Origin: an uncultured Collinsella sp.
Lineage (GTDB): Bacteria; Actinomycetota; Coriobacteriia; Coriobacteriales; Coriobacteriaceae
Length of the DNA: 45,166 nucleotides
Reading direction: 5' to 3'
Assembly: GCA_900542085.1 (NCBI GenBank)
Contig: UQMK01000018.1
Location: forward strand, 1-45,166
In this document: one piece after another, positions 15,173 through 22,982 of the stretch
Layout: each line of letters opens with the position of its first letter
Position numbering within the stretch: position 1 is the stretch's first letter
Program-made: the position numbers and the translations under genes
Notes under the pieces: model-generated
Seen by the model: the letters and a program-made list of their open reading frames with translations, nothing else
The model's database searches: none
What the model was told of the DNA's origin: nothing

Positions 15173-15365
15173 CCGCAGCAGCGTCGACAACCGATGTCGA
15201 GGTGACACCGTGAGATGCCGTCCGCTCGACCAGCGCCGCCAAGCGCCCATCGGCACCGGCACGCCAAAGCCCTGCGATCGCCAGCACGATGGAAAGCAGT
15301 GCCACCGTGACGATGGCGTATTCGACCGTTGCCTGGGCAGATTCCTCGCGCAGGACATAATGCAT
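15147..15365 (-). CDS. Small Flp/TadE-like pilin
   Basis: A 72-residue protein with N-terminus MHYVLREESAQATVEYAIV and a single hydrophobic segment (VTVALLSIVLAIAGLW). The EESAQATVEYAI stretch parallels EESAQGTTEYAI of the major Flp pilin, so it is probably a minor pilin cleaved by the same peptidase. GGAGGGG lies seven bases before the ATG, and the start follows the previous stop by one base. Confidence 0.85.
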   Translation of the reverse strand: MHYVLREESAQATVEYAIVTVALLSIVLAIAGLWRAGADGRLAALVERTASHGVTSTSVVDAAAGAKDIVLY

Positions 15366-15366
15366 T

Positions 15367-15930
15367 TCACGACCCCTCCTTTGAGTTCGTTGTCTGTGGG
15401 GTCAGGCGGACCACGCGCAGGCAACACGAAGTATCACCAGCATCCGCGGCAACCGTCACCATATCGACCCAGCCGCGTCCGTCACGCACGATGGCGCCCC
15501 ACACGTTGCCCTTGATGTCGAGATAGCCGCTCAGAACAAGTTGCGCCGTGGGCACCTCGCGATAGGCACGCAGCATATCCGCCGCCGCCTCGGTCATCGG
15601 TCGGCACTCGGACCATGCGAGACGAACAGCGACGGCATTGTTTGCAGATGAACCCGTTGCAGCGTCCGCTCGCTCGTCGAGTGCTTGCAAGAACGTTTGC
15701 GCCGTGACGGCGGCATTCGCATCGGCCGCGTCTCGCGCATCGTCTATTTGAGACGCCGCAGCCGAACCCGATCCCGCATCCGCGGCAGCCCCTAAACGTT
15801 GTTGCCGTGCTGCGTTAAGCCCCCAAACCGCCACTGCCACCGCCACGACCGCACAGGCGAGCACCAGCAACGCGCCGACGGGACGGGCGCCCTCTACAGG
15901 CTGTTGATGCCCTCGCTGATAGCGCTCCAT
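15367..15930 (-). CDS. Unknown membrane-anchored protein of the Tad operon
   Basis: A 187-residue protein with a short cytosolic N-terminus, one membrane span at about residues 18-38 (VGALLVLACAVVAVAVAVWG) and an Ala/Asp-rich extracytoplasmic domain. That domain has a central segment QTFLQALDERADAATGSS and a C-terminal part with CC in DTSCCLRVV. I do not recognise a family. The ATG at 15930 overlaps flp by 37 bp in another frame. Its place between flp and the minor pilin points to a pilus or envelope role. Confidence 0.75.
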   Translation of the reverse strand: MERYQRGHQQPVEGARPVGALLVLACAVVAVAVAVWGLNAARQQRLGAAADAGSGSAAASQIDDARDAADANAAVTAQTFLQALDERADAATGSSANNAVAVRLAWSECRPMTEAAADMLRAYREVPTAQLVLSGYLDIKGNVWGAIVRDGRGWVDMVTVAADAGDTSCCLRVVRLTPQTTNSKEGS

Positions 15931-16127
15931 AAATCTTGGACCTTGCCCTTAAATGCGACGATGGCAATGATGGCAATCACCACGAGCACACCGACTAGGA
16001 TGGCGTACTCGGTGGTGCCCTGCGCGCTCTCTTCCCGCAGCAGTTCTTCGGCACGCTGGCGAGCGTGAATTGGCTGGCAAAACGCCAAGCTCCAGACCTT
16101 GCCAACAACGTCAGTCATCGTATTCAT
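15894..16127 (-). CDS. flp: Flp-type major pilin
   Basis: A 77-residue prepilin, the structural subunit of the Tad pilus. The signature EESAQGTTEYAILVGVLVVI shows the class III cleavage site after Gly and the conserved Glu-Tyr pair, followed by a hydrophobic helix (ILVGVLVVIAIIAIVAF) and a short polar tail ending SEGINSL. GGGAGGAAT lies just before the ATG. It is preceded by tadC with 10 bp between. The mature protein would be about 40 residues, as is typical. Confidence 0.93.
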   Translation of the reverse strand: MNTMTDVVGKVWSLAFCQPIHARQRAEELLREESAQGTTEYAILVGVLVVIAIIAIVAFKGKVQDLWSAISEGINSL

Positions 16128-16137
16128 GTATTCCTCC

Positions 16138-16779
16138 CTACATCATCCCGCCTGCTCCCAGCAGCGGGCCCAATATGGACAGAAGCAACGCCGGCAAGAT
16201 GAGCGTGCCGGTGGGAATCAGCAGCTTGACCGGCGCACGCTCAATCTCGCGCTCGACCGCGGCGCGATGAGCCGCGCGAATCTCGCGACTTTGGGCCGCC
16301 AGCGTCTCGGCAAGCGGGGCACCGAGGGCAAGCGCCTGCCCCGCTGTGATGGCAAAGGTCTCGAGCGCCCGCACATCCAGGTCGCGCGCGGCCGCCAGAA
16401 GCTCATCCTCTCGCGTCCCTACGCCCACACGCCATGCCATGCAGGCTCGCTCAAGGCGGAGCGCCAACGTCGATCGGCGATTGGCGCAAAAAACCTCAAG
16501 CGCCGCATCGAACGAAAGGCCGGCCGAAAGCCCCAGACGCACCACGTCGATCATCTCGGACACCTCGCCAAGCGACACCTGCGCCGTACCACCCGTGCCG
16601 AGCATGCCCCTCAACCGTGCTACCAGGACATCGGTCACCGATCGGGCAGCCGCAACAACCAGCAGCGCCTCGCGTTTGCAGACCTGGGCGATCTTGCATG
16701 CGTCCGCACGATTGAGCCCCGTCGCGACAAACACGCTGAGCGCGCACAGGCATGCCGCGACCCCGACCAGGGCGCTCAT
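16138..16779 (-). CDS. tadC: TadC-like inner-membrane platform protein
   Basis: A GspF-domain membrane protein that with TadB forms the platform for the TadA ATPase. The start MSALVGVAACLCALS at 16779 overlaps the tadB stop by ATGA. The 213-residue protein has an N-terminal span, a helical cytosolic domain with EVSEMIDVVRLGLSAGLSFD and LETFAITAGQALALGAPLAE, and a C-terminal hydrophobic hairpin (LIPTGTLILPALLLSILG). It is smaller than proteobacterial TadC. Confidence 0.9.
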   Translation of the reverse strand: MSALVGVAACLCALSVFVATGLNRADACKIAQVCKREALLVVAAARSVTDVLVARLRGMLGTGGTAQVSLGEVSEMIDVVRLGLSAGLSFDAALEVFCANRRSTLALRLERACMAWRVGVGTREDELLAAARDLDVRALETFAITAGQALALGAPLAETLAAQSREIRAAHRAAVEREIERAPVKLLIPTGTLILPALLLSILGPLLGAGGMM

Positions 16780-17702
16780 AGCTCCACCCGCATAATGCGT
16801 CGGATGACCACCAGGGCGACGGCGTTGAGGGCAAGTCCCAGTACCACGGCACCGGCACCCGCCGGCGTCGCAAGGCCGCGGCGAAAGTCGGCCGAAAGCA
16901 GCGCCAGCACCGCGCACATACCCGCCGGCATCGCCGAGACCATGTGTGCCGACATACGAGCCTGCGATGTCTTGACGTCCAAGCGGCGCTTGAGCTCAAT
17001 GCGCTCCCCCACCATGCTCGACGCCTCGGACAACAGGTCGGCAAGCGGGGCACCGGTTCGCTGCGACACCTTAAGCGCCAAGGTGACAAGCGAAAGGCCG
17101 GGGGCATCGATACGGTCGAGTAGGTCATCCAACGCATCAGTCGCCGAGACGCCGCAGTCGATCGCCGCCGCCACGCGCAAAAACTCGGTATGCACCGGCT
17201 CTTGCGCGTGAGTTCCCACAAACCTCATGCCCTGGGCCAGCGAATGACCCGAGGCGAGCGACATAGAGAGCGCCGTAAAGGCCTCGGGCATGGCTTCTTC
17301 CACATCGTGTTGCTCGCGGCGACGGTCGAAGGTGTCGCGAGCGGCGCCTACGCCAAACGGTGCGAGCAGCCCCAGGACAAAGCCGATGGGCGACAGCGAT
17401 ACGACAGTCAGGACAATGCCGCAGACACCACTCGATAGCAGCAAGCATGCCAGGCGCGCCTCGTCATCCTCGATAACAAGGCCAAGGCGATGTGCTGGAA
17501 CCAGCGCCGCCCAGGAGCGGGCAATCTTTTTTAGCAGGTCGTTTTCTACCAACTCGCGCGGCAGCTTCTCGACCACCGACTCAAGCGCATGACTGACCAG
17601 TTCCGCCGGCGGCACGCGCGACACACGAGGCTCCGCCCCGCACGCCACCGCGGCAGAAAGCCCTGTCAAGCCCCCTACGACGAGGGGCACAACGATCTCC
17701 AT
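16776..17702 (-). CDS. tadB: TadB-like inner-membrane platform protein
   Basis: A 308-residue GspF-domain protein, partner of TadC. It has N-terminal hydrophobic segments (PLVVGGLTGLSAAVACG and the pair around LSSGVCGIVLTVVSL and PIGFVLGLLAPFGVG). The cytosolic GspF motif EEAMPEAFTALSMSLASGHS follows, then C-terminal spans ending VVLGLALNAVALVVI. The start overlaps tadA by 28 bp. It belongs to the pilus operon. Confidence 0.92.
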   Translation of the reverse strand: MEIVVPLVVGGLTGLSAAVACGAEPRVSRVPPAELVSHALESVVEKLPRELVENDLLKKIARSWAALVPAHRLGLVIEDDEARLACLLLSSGVCGIVLTVVSLSPIGFVLGLLAPFGVGAARDTFDRRREQHDVEEAMPEAFTALSMSLASGHSLAQGMRFVGTHAQEPVHTEFLRVAAAIDCGVSATDALDDLLDRIDAPGLSLVTLALKVSQRTGAPLADLLSEASSMVGERIELKRRLDVKTSQARMSAHMVSAMPAGMCAVLALLSADFRRGLATPAGAGAVVLGLALNAVALVVIRRIMRVEL

Positions 17703-19003
17703 TCGTCCACCTCCTCTTGTGTGAGCGTTCCCGAGCGCAGGCCCTCCGCGATAAACGGAGGCTCGCGATCGAGCGTCCAGGTGCGCGCGGCGGCATCGAA
17801 CGTCACGTAGCGCTCAAGCTCCACGCCGCCTGACGTGCCGCGTCGCACCCCCGAATAGGAGGACACGAAACGCCTGCCGTCCGCATGACGCTCGGACATC
17901 ACGATGCCGTCGAGCGCCATGGCAATCTGCTCCTCGATAAGCTCGCTCGGCAGATCGATGCCATAGCGCGCAAGCAGCGTCAAACGCACCACGGTCTCCT
18001 GCTCGGTGCCCGCATGAAGCGTGGTGAGCGATCCGTCGTGCCCGGTGTTCATGGCCTGCAGCATGTCGCAACATTCCGCACCGCGCACCTCACCCACCAC
18101 AATACGGTCGGGACGCATGCGCAGGGCGTTGGTCACCAGATCGCGGATTGTCACCGCGCCCTCGCCCTCAATTGAAGCCTCGCGCGCCTCCAGGCGAACC
18201 ACATGCGGGTGATGCGCAAACTTGAGCTCGGCGGAGTCCTCGATCGTCACGATGCGCTCGCCGGTGGATATCTCGCACGACAGCGCGTTGAGCAGCGTGG
18301 TCTTGCCCGATCCCGTGCCACCCGCAACCGCCAGATCTTGACGCAGCGACACCGCACACGACAGCAGTTGCGCATACCAAAGCGGCAGCGACCCCAGGCC
18401 CACAAGCTCGTCCAACGAACAGATGCGATCTGAGAACTTGCGAATGGTGAGGATTGGTCCATCAATCGCCACGGGCGGGATCACCGCGTTGACGCGATAG
18501 CCCGTCTTGAGGCGGGCGTTGACAATGGGGCTGCGCTCGTCGATGCGCCTGCCCAGCGGCGAGATGATGCGGTCGATGAGCACGCGGATCTGCTCGTCAT
18601 CCTCAAATGCATGCTCGATGGGATATAAGACGCCGCCGCGTTCAAAGAAAGCCGAGCGGCAACCGTTGACCATGATCTCGGTGACGGTGTCGTCCTCGAT
18701 GAGCGGCTGCAGCGGGCCCAGGCCCACCACGTCGTCCAAGATCTCGTCGATGATGGTCTCGCGCTCGGGCGTCGCCAGGTCGCCCGGCTCCTCCACGTTG
18801 AGCGCCGCCTCCACCGCAGGACGCAATTCCGAGCGGGCGCGCGCCGGATCGATGTATGCGCTGATACGCGCCACCTCGTCATAGCCCATGCGGTCCATCA
18901 CGGCGCGCTTGGTGCGGCGCTTGACGGCACGGTGGCGCCCCGCATCAACAGGCGCCGCCGCCGCGGCCGCACCGGCTTCCTTAATCCTTGTTTGCAAGCT
19001 CAT
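17675..19003 (-). CDS. tadA: TadA (CpaF-type) pilus ATPase
   Basis: A 442-residue hexameric secretion ATPase that powers Flp pilus assembly. The Walker A motif GGTGSGKTT is at about residues 228-236. Other family marks are VTEIMVNGCRSAFFER, the Walker B region RIVVGEVRGAE and the switch histidines in NTGHDGSLTTLHAG. The N-terminal ~80 residues are Ala/Arg-rich. The gene starts with an ATGA overlap on tadZ. Confidence 0.96.
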   Translation of the reverse strand: MSLQTRIKEAGAAAAAAPVDAGRHRAVKRRTKRAVMDRMGYDEVARISAYIDPARARSELRPAVEAALNVEEPGDLATPERETIIDEILDDVVGLGPLQPLIEDDTVTEIMVNGCRSAFFERGGVLYPIEHAFEDDEQIRVLIDRIISPLGRRIDERSPIVNARLKTGYRVNAVIPPVAIDGPILTIRKFSDRICSLDELVGLGSLPLWYAQLLSCAVSLRQDLAVAGGTGSGKTTLLNALSCEISTGERIVTIEDSAELKFAHHPHVVRLEAREASIEGEGAVTIRDLVTNALRMRPDRIVVGEVRGAECCDMLQAMNTGHDGSLTTLHAGTEQETVVRLTLLARYGIDLPSELIEEQIAMALDGIVMSERHADGRRFVSSYSGVRRGTSGGVELERYVTFDAAARTWTLDREPPFIAEGLRSGTLTQEEVDEWRSLCPSS

Positions 19004-20646
19004 CGCGAATCACCCTCGCGCGACCAGGGAAGACGGATACGTGGGCGCTCGGTGCGCGTCGCGCGGTCGGTGACCATGTCACTCCAGGGACCGACGGCGC
19101 AGCCCAGCTCCACGAGCATCTCGCGCGTGGCTTCGCGCACGCTGGTGGCAAAAGCGCTGGTCTGGCCCACCGCCTCGTCAGCACGGCCGAATGCCATGAG
19201 CGCCGTCAAGTCCTGCCCGCCGTCGGCGATGCGAATCTTGGAGCTCAACGCGCAGGCAATCTCAAAGCGCATGGCGACATCCTCGTCGGCGCCGCGCGCG
19301 CCAAACCGGTTGAATACGGCGCTCATGCGCGTACGCGGCACGCCCACACGGCTCGCCAGCTCGATGACGCGCGCCGCGGACGTCGCAGACGACACCGATG
19401 GATCGCCCACGACCAGGCAGCGGTCGCTTGCCGCCACTGCGGCCGCCACGGCGTCGCCCCAAAAGACCGAGGTGTCGACAAGCACCACGTCGGATTCACG
19501 GCGCAAGACGTCGAGCAGCAGCTCCACCGGGCGCGCCATGAGCTCGGCCTGTTCGGGCGCGGCGACCGGGCCCCAAAGCGTGACGCCCGGGGCAACACGC
19601 ATCGAGGCGGCCACGATGTCCGATTCGGCAAGTGCACCCGCAGCCGATGGCTCGATAAGCGTCGCCATGTCATGCGGGGCATCGGCACCCAACAGGTCGT
19701 AAAGGTTTCCAAACATCAGGTCCAAGTCGAGCACGGCGGCACGCAGGCCCAGCAGCGACGCCGCGTGCGCCATGGTGGCGACGATCGTCGACTTGCCGCA
19801 ACCGCCCGAACCCGAGACGGCGCAGACAACCGGGGCTCGATGCGCCGGGGCGGCGGCATCCGCCGGCGGCGTGGGGGCAGGCGGCGCCGACACGGGCGGC
19901 AACGTTCCCGTCTCCCCGGCAGCGCTCATATGCTGCGCCCAAGCCGGCATGGCAGGTTGATCGGCCCGCGGGGCCGAGTCTGGAGACTTCACGGCCGCAT
20001 CGGCACGAACATTGTCGTTCCCGGCAAGCCCCTCAACCTCGTCGAGCTCATCGACCAGGCTCACGCCATGCACGTATCCCATATCTACAGTCAGAAGCTC
20101 CTCGCCATACGGCACCGGCTCTCCGGCATCATCGTATGCAAGGGGATCCCGGGGGCACCGACCATGCTCGGCTTCCGCTTTTCCACAATCATCAACACGC
20201 GGGCCTCTTGTAGCGCGAGGCGCCCCGGGTTCCCTATCAACAAAAGCATCGGGCTCAATCGTCAGACACCGGTCGTAATCAACCGTTCCCTCGCCCGCGC
20301 GCCCGTTGCCGCATATGCTGCGCGCAGCGATAACCTCGGTCGCCCCCGCGCGAAACAGCCCCTCGATATCCGAAGGATCGAGCGTCTCTATCAGTACGAC
20401 CACGCGGCTCACACGGCCCTCGGCCGTCAGGCGTGCAACAGTCTTTCGCACGTCTTCGGCATCGAACAGGGCTGCCGCGATAATCGCCGCCCCGCGACGC
20501 GACGGAAACGCCCGCGCCATGGACACCAGCCCATCCAGGTCGCCCACGCGAAGCACCTGCGCGCCCGCATCGCGACCCTCGACTTCCCGCTGCAGCAATC
20601 CGTAATCACCACACGCGCAGCATGCAAGCCAGATCGCCTTCATCAC
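19000..20646 (-). CDS. tadZ: TadZ/CpaE-like localisation ATPase
   Basis: A 548-residue protein, longer than typical TadZ. Residues 1-110 form a receiver-like atypical domain (LIETLDPSDIEGLFRAGATE). A disordered, Pro/Ala/Asp-rich linker covers about 120-270. The C-terminal ParA/MinD-type ATPase begins at the deviant Walker A SGSGGCGKST (278-287) and continues with LDLDLMFGNLYDLLG. TadZ marks the pole or site where the Tad machine assembles. It overlaps both neighbours by ATGA. Confidence 0.92.
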   Translation of the reverse strand: MMKAIWLACCACGDYGLLQREVEGRDAGAQVLRVGDLDGLVSMARAFPSRRGAAIIAAALFDAEDVRKTVARLTAEGRVSRVVVLIETLDPSDIEGLFRAGATEVIAARSICGNGRAGEGTVDYDRCLTIEPDAFVDREPGAPRATRGPRVDDCGKAEAEHGRCPRDPLAYDDAGEPVPYGEELLTVDMGYVHGVSLVDELDEVEGLAGNDNVRADAAVKSPDSAPRADQPAMPAWAQHMSAAGETGTLPPVSAPPAPTPPADAAAPAHRAPVVCAVSGSGGCGKSTIVATMAHAASLLGLRAAVLDLDLMFGNLYDLLGADAPHDMATLIEPSAAGALAESDIVAASMRVAPGVTLWGPVAAPEQAELMARPVELLLDVLRRESDVVLVDTSVFWGDAVAAAVAASDRCLVVGDPSVSSATSAARVIELASRVGVPRTRMSAVFNRFGARGADEDVAMRFEIACALSSKIRIADGGQDLTALMAFGRADEAVGQTSAFATSVREATREMLVELGCAVGPWSDMVTDRATRTERPRIRLPWSREGDSR

Positions 20647-21302
20647 TCGTCGCCTCCGCTCTTTTTGCCGCGCACCGTGGCGGGAATCGTCAAACTGACC
20701 GTCCCCTTGCCCGAGGCCCCCAGCAATTCCTTAACGTCTTCGGGGTCGGCCGCCAGCGTCACCCATTCGATCTTGCCCTCGCGCGTGGCGCCGGCCACTT
20801 CGCTGGTATCGATCACGCGCGCGCCGCACAGCCGATCGGTCACGCCGTCCTTTTGCACGTACACGTCCACGTAGCTGCCCACGCCCGTGGCGCCCCCGAC
20901 CGAATGCTCGGCATCGACCGCCACCGAAACGGCGACCTTGCCTTTGGGCACCTCGAACGTGTGGCTTTCGGCCTTGGTGTAGACATCGCAAATCACGGCA
21001 TTTTTAGGGATGCGTGAGGTCGTCACGTCGCCGCGCACCTGGCGCAACTCGGTCGCCGCATCGCGCGGCAGTAGGCTCGCCAGCCATTCCTGGGTTATGA
21101 CATTGGTCTCGTCAAGCGTCTCGCCCGCATCGATATCGCGTGCCGCGACGCACACCTCGACGCGATCGCCGCCATACTTGGCCAGCGTCTCGGCCTGGGC
21201 CTGCTCAGCCCGCGAGCGGATCGACGATGCGTAGACCATGCAGAGCAACGCGGCGAGCACGCCCGCGATCAGACTGATGGCGATGCGCTTGCTCTTGTTC
21301 AC
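20643..21302 (-). CDS. cpaB: RcpC/CpaB-like pilus assembly protein
   Basis: First gene of the Tad operon. The GTG start at 21302 (reading VNKSKRIAISLIAGVLAALL) has GAGAGGAGC upstream. One N-terminal membrane span is followed by an SAF domain with VAARDIDAGETLDETNV and a C-terminal domain with KVAVSVAVDAEHSVGG. In Gram-negatives RcpC works with the secretin; here, in a single-membrane cell, no secretin gene is present. 219 residues. Confidence 0.9.
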   Translation of the reverse strand: MNKSKRIAISLIAGVLAALLCMVYASSIRSRAEQAQAETLAKYGGDRVEVCVAARDIDAGETLDETNVITQEWLASLLPRDAATELRQVRGDVTTSRIPKNAVICDVYTKAESHTFEVPKGKVAVSVAVDAEHSVGGATGVGSYVDVYVQKDGVTDRLCGARVIDTSEVAGATREGKIEWVTLAADPEDVKELLGASGKGTVSLTIPATVRGKKSGGDE

Positions 21303-21411
21303 GGCCGCTCCTCTCAAGGTAGCACCGGGCGGATGCCCGTACCACCATTGTCCGAGCGGGCAAGCAGCAAAACGACGCGATCGCGATCTTGGTTTTGAGT
21401 GTCGAACCAAT

Positions 21412-21472
21412 TGCCGACCAAAAGCTGACCGGCCCGTCAAGCTCGTGGCAAGGTTTTGGTCAGCACGTCGGC
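21412..21472. promoter_or_regulatory. Inverted repeat upstream of the Tad operon
   Basis: GCCGACCAAAAGCTGACC (21413-21430) and GGTCAGCACGTCGGCA (21459-21474) are related inverted arms (GCTGACC/GGTCAGC and GCCGAC/GTCGGC) about 110-170 bp before the cpaB start. It lies between the rsgA terminator and the operon, so it may be an operator or a leader hairpin. No convincing -35/-10 pair was found. Confidence 0.4.
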
Positions 21473-21501
21473 AAAACGCACGTTTAGGGGCGCATCGGCA
21501 A

Positions 21502-21537
21502 TAAAAAAGCCGCCTCCCGTGCCATTGGGAGACGGCT
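21502..21537 (-). terminator. Terminator of rsgA
   Basis: On the minus strand AGCCGTCTCCC, loop AATGGCAC and GGGAGGCGGCT form an 11-bp stem with one G-U pair, followed by TTTTTTATT. It separates rsgA from the Tad operon. Confidence 0.9.
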
Positions 21538-21554
21538 GTCATAGGTAGATTCGA

Positions 21555-22739
21555 TTACAGATGGACATCGGGATCGAGCATCTGCGCACTCACACGCATG
21601 GATGACGCCAGATTTTGGAACGTCTCCAGGCGCAGGCTGTCGATCTGCCCGGCATCCTCGGCCTCGCGAACGGCGCAGCCCGGTTCGTGGGTATGCGTGC
21701 AGTCGCCAAACCGGCACGCACGCGACGCCTCGACGATCTCGGGAAACGCGCGTGCCAAGCCCCGCTCATGCCCCACGAGCGGCAGGCTGCGAAGGCCCGG
21801 CGCGTCAGCAATAACGCCGGCTTCGCCCGGCAGCGCCACCATCACGCGCGCGACCGTGGTGTGACGACCCTGGTCATCGCGCTCACGCACGCCGCCGGTC
21901 GCCAATGTATCGTGACCCAGCAGCGCGTTGAGCAGCGTCGACTTGCCAGCACCCGATTCACCCAAGATCATGGCGCAGCTCCCGGCGGGCACGCAGGCGC
22001 GCACCTCGTCCAGGCCACGACCCTCGGCAGAAGATGTCACGATTACGCGCACGTCCGGACCCACCAAGCGGTGCACACGGTCCAGATCGCGCTCGAGCTC
22101 ATCGGCGTCGCAGCGGTCGGCCTTGGTGAGTACCACCACCGGCTCGGCATCGCAGTCGAGTGCCAACACCAGCGAGCGCGCCACGCGGTCGAGCAGTACC
22201 TCGCCGGCGCCGAGCGCCTGCACGATCAGCACGCTATCCACGTTGGAGCAAAGCACCTGACGCTCGCCGCGAGCGCGTCCGCGCCAGCGCTCAAAACTCG
22301 TGCGGCGTGGCAGCACGCACTCGATCACGCCCATGTCGTGCCCGGGCGCACGACGCACCGCCACGCGGTCGCCCACGGCGGGCAGCAGAACCTCGTCCTC
22401 GCCACGCGGCTTGGCAAACCCCACGGCATGCTCGGCACGAAAGGTGTCATCGGCAGTCGCCACCAGCGGAAACCCACGATCCAGGCGCACCACGGCACCA
22501 AGCTGCATCTGCTCGGGCTCCTCGGCCCGAGCACAATAATCATCGAAGGCAGCCCGCTGAGCATCATCGACCGGCAGATCGTCGAACGCCGGAACATCCT
22601 GCAGCGCATCGAGTCCCGGCACGCTTGCCAGCAGCTCCTCGGCAGACGCGGGAGCTTCGGTCGCAAGCTTCCGACGACGATCGCGCTTAGCCCGCGCCCC
22701 CGTCGTCTTTTTCTTCGCCTTAGCCTTCGCCTTGCCCAC
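21555..22739 (-). CDS. rsgA: Ribosome small subunit-dependent GTPase
   Basis: Checks late 30S assembly and decoding-site maturation. It shows the circularly permuted G motifs of the YjeQ/RsgA family: G4 LTKADRCD comes before G1 GESGAGKST, which precedes G3 DAPGLRSL. The C-terminal zinc motif is CRFGDCTHTHEPGC. The OB-fold lies around residues 85-150. The GTG start at 22739 has GGGAGG six bases upstream; the N-terminus is very Lys/Ala-rich (VGKAKAKAKKKTTGARAK), an extension likely to bind RNA. 394 residues. Confidence 0.95.
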   Translation of the reverse strand: MGKAKAKAKKKTTGARAKRDRRRKLATEAPASAEELLASVPGLDALQDVPAFDDLPVDDAQRAAFDDYCARAEEPEQMQLGAVVRLDRGFPLVATADDTFRAEHAVGFAKPRGEDEVLLPAVGDRVAVRRAPGHDMGVIECVLPRRTSFERWRGRARGERQVLCSNVDSVLIVQALGAGEVLLDRVARSLVLALDCDAEPVVVLTKADRCDADELERDLDRVHRLVGPDVRVIVTSSAEGRGLDEVRACVPAGSCAMILGESGAGKSTLLNALLGHDTLATGGVRERDDQGRHTTVARVMVALPGEAGVIADAPGLRSLPLVGHERGLARAFPEIVEASRACRFGDCTHTHEPGCAVREAEDAGQIDSLRLETFQNLASSMRVSAQMLDPDVHL

Positions 22740-22788
22740 AAGCGCCTCCCAGCACCACAAATCACAACTGAGCGGGTATTTTACCCAC

Positions 22789-22824
22789 AAAAAAGAGCTG
22801 GTCGAGCAAACGCTCGACCAGCTC
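22789..22824 (-). terminator. Terminator downstream of the Ca2+ ATPase
   Basis: On the minus strand GAGCTGGTCGAGC and GCTCGACCAGCTC form a perfect 13-bp stem with a short loop, followed by TTTTTTGTGG. It lies about 160 nt after the ATPase stop and just before rsgA. Confidence 0.9.
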
Positions 22825-22883
22825 ACATACTTTCCCTTAGCCCTTTTCATCCGCGCGGGAGAAAAGCCAGCAAGGATGCCGCA

Positions 22884-22971
22884 GGGCCCGCCCCGGAAGC
22901 CCTTTCTCCCGAACGATCCCGCAGCGCGAAGCGCGAGGACCAGTGAGGGAGAAAGGGCGTGGGGCGGGCCC
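22884..22971. repeat. Long GC-rich interrupted palindrome
   Basis: GGGCCCGCCCC (22884-22894) and GCCCTTTCTCCC (22899-22910) pair with GGGAGAAAGGGC (22947-22958) and GGGGCGGGCCC (22961-22971): 23 bp of perfect pairing broken by one small internal loop. The 36-nt centre contains GCGC-GAA-GCGC. It fills the 3' region between the ATPase stop and its terminator. There is no T-run, so it is not a terminator itself. Confidence 0.75.
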
Positions 22972-22982
22972 GGACGAGAGCG

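Noticed and set aside
18988..20874. A 628-codon plus-strand frame opposite tadZ and cpaB
   Set aside because: His/Arg-rich antisense translation without motif, running across gene borders.
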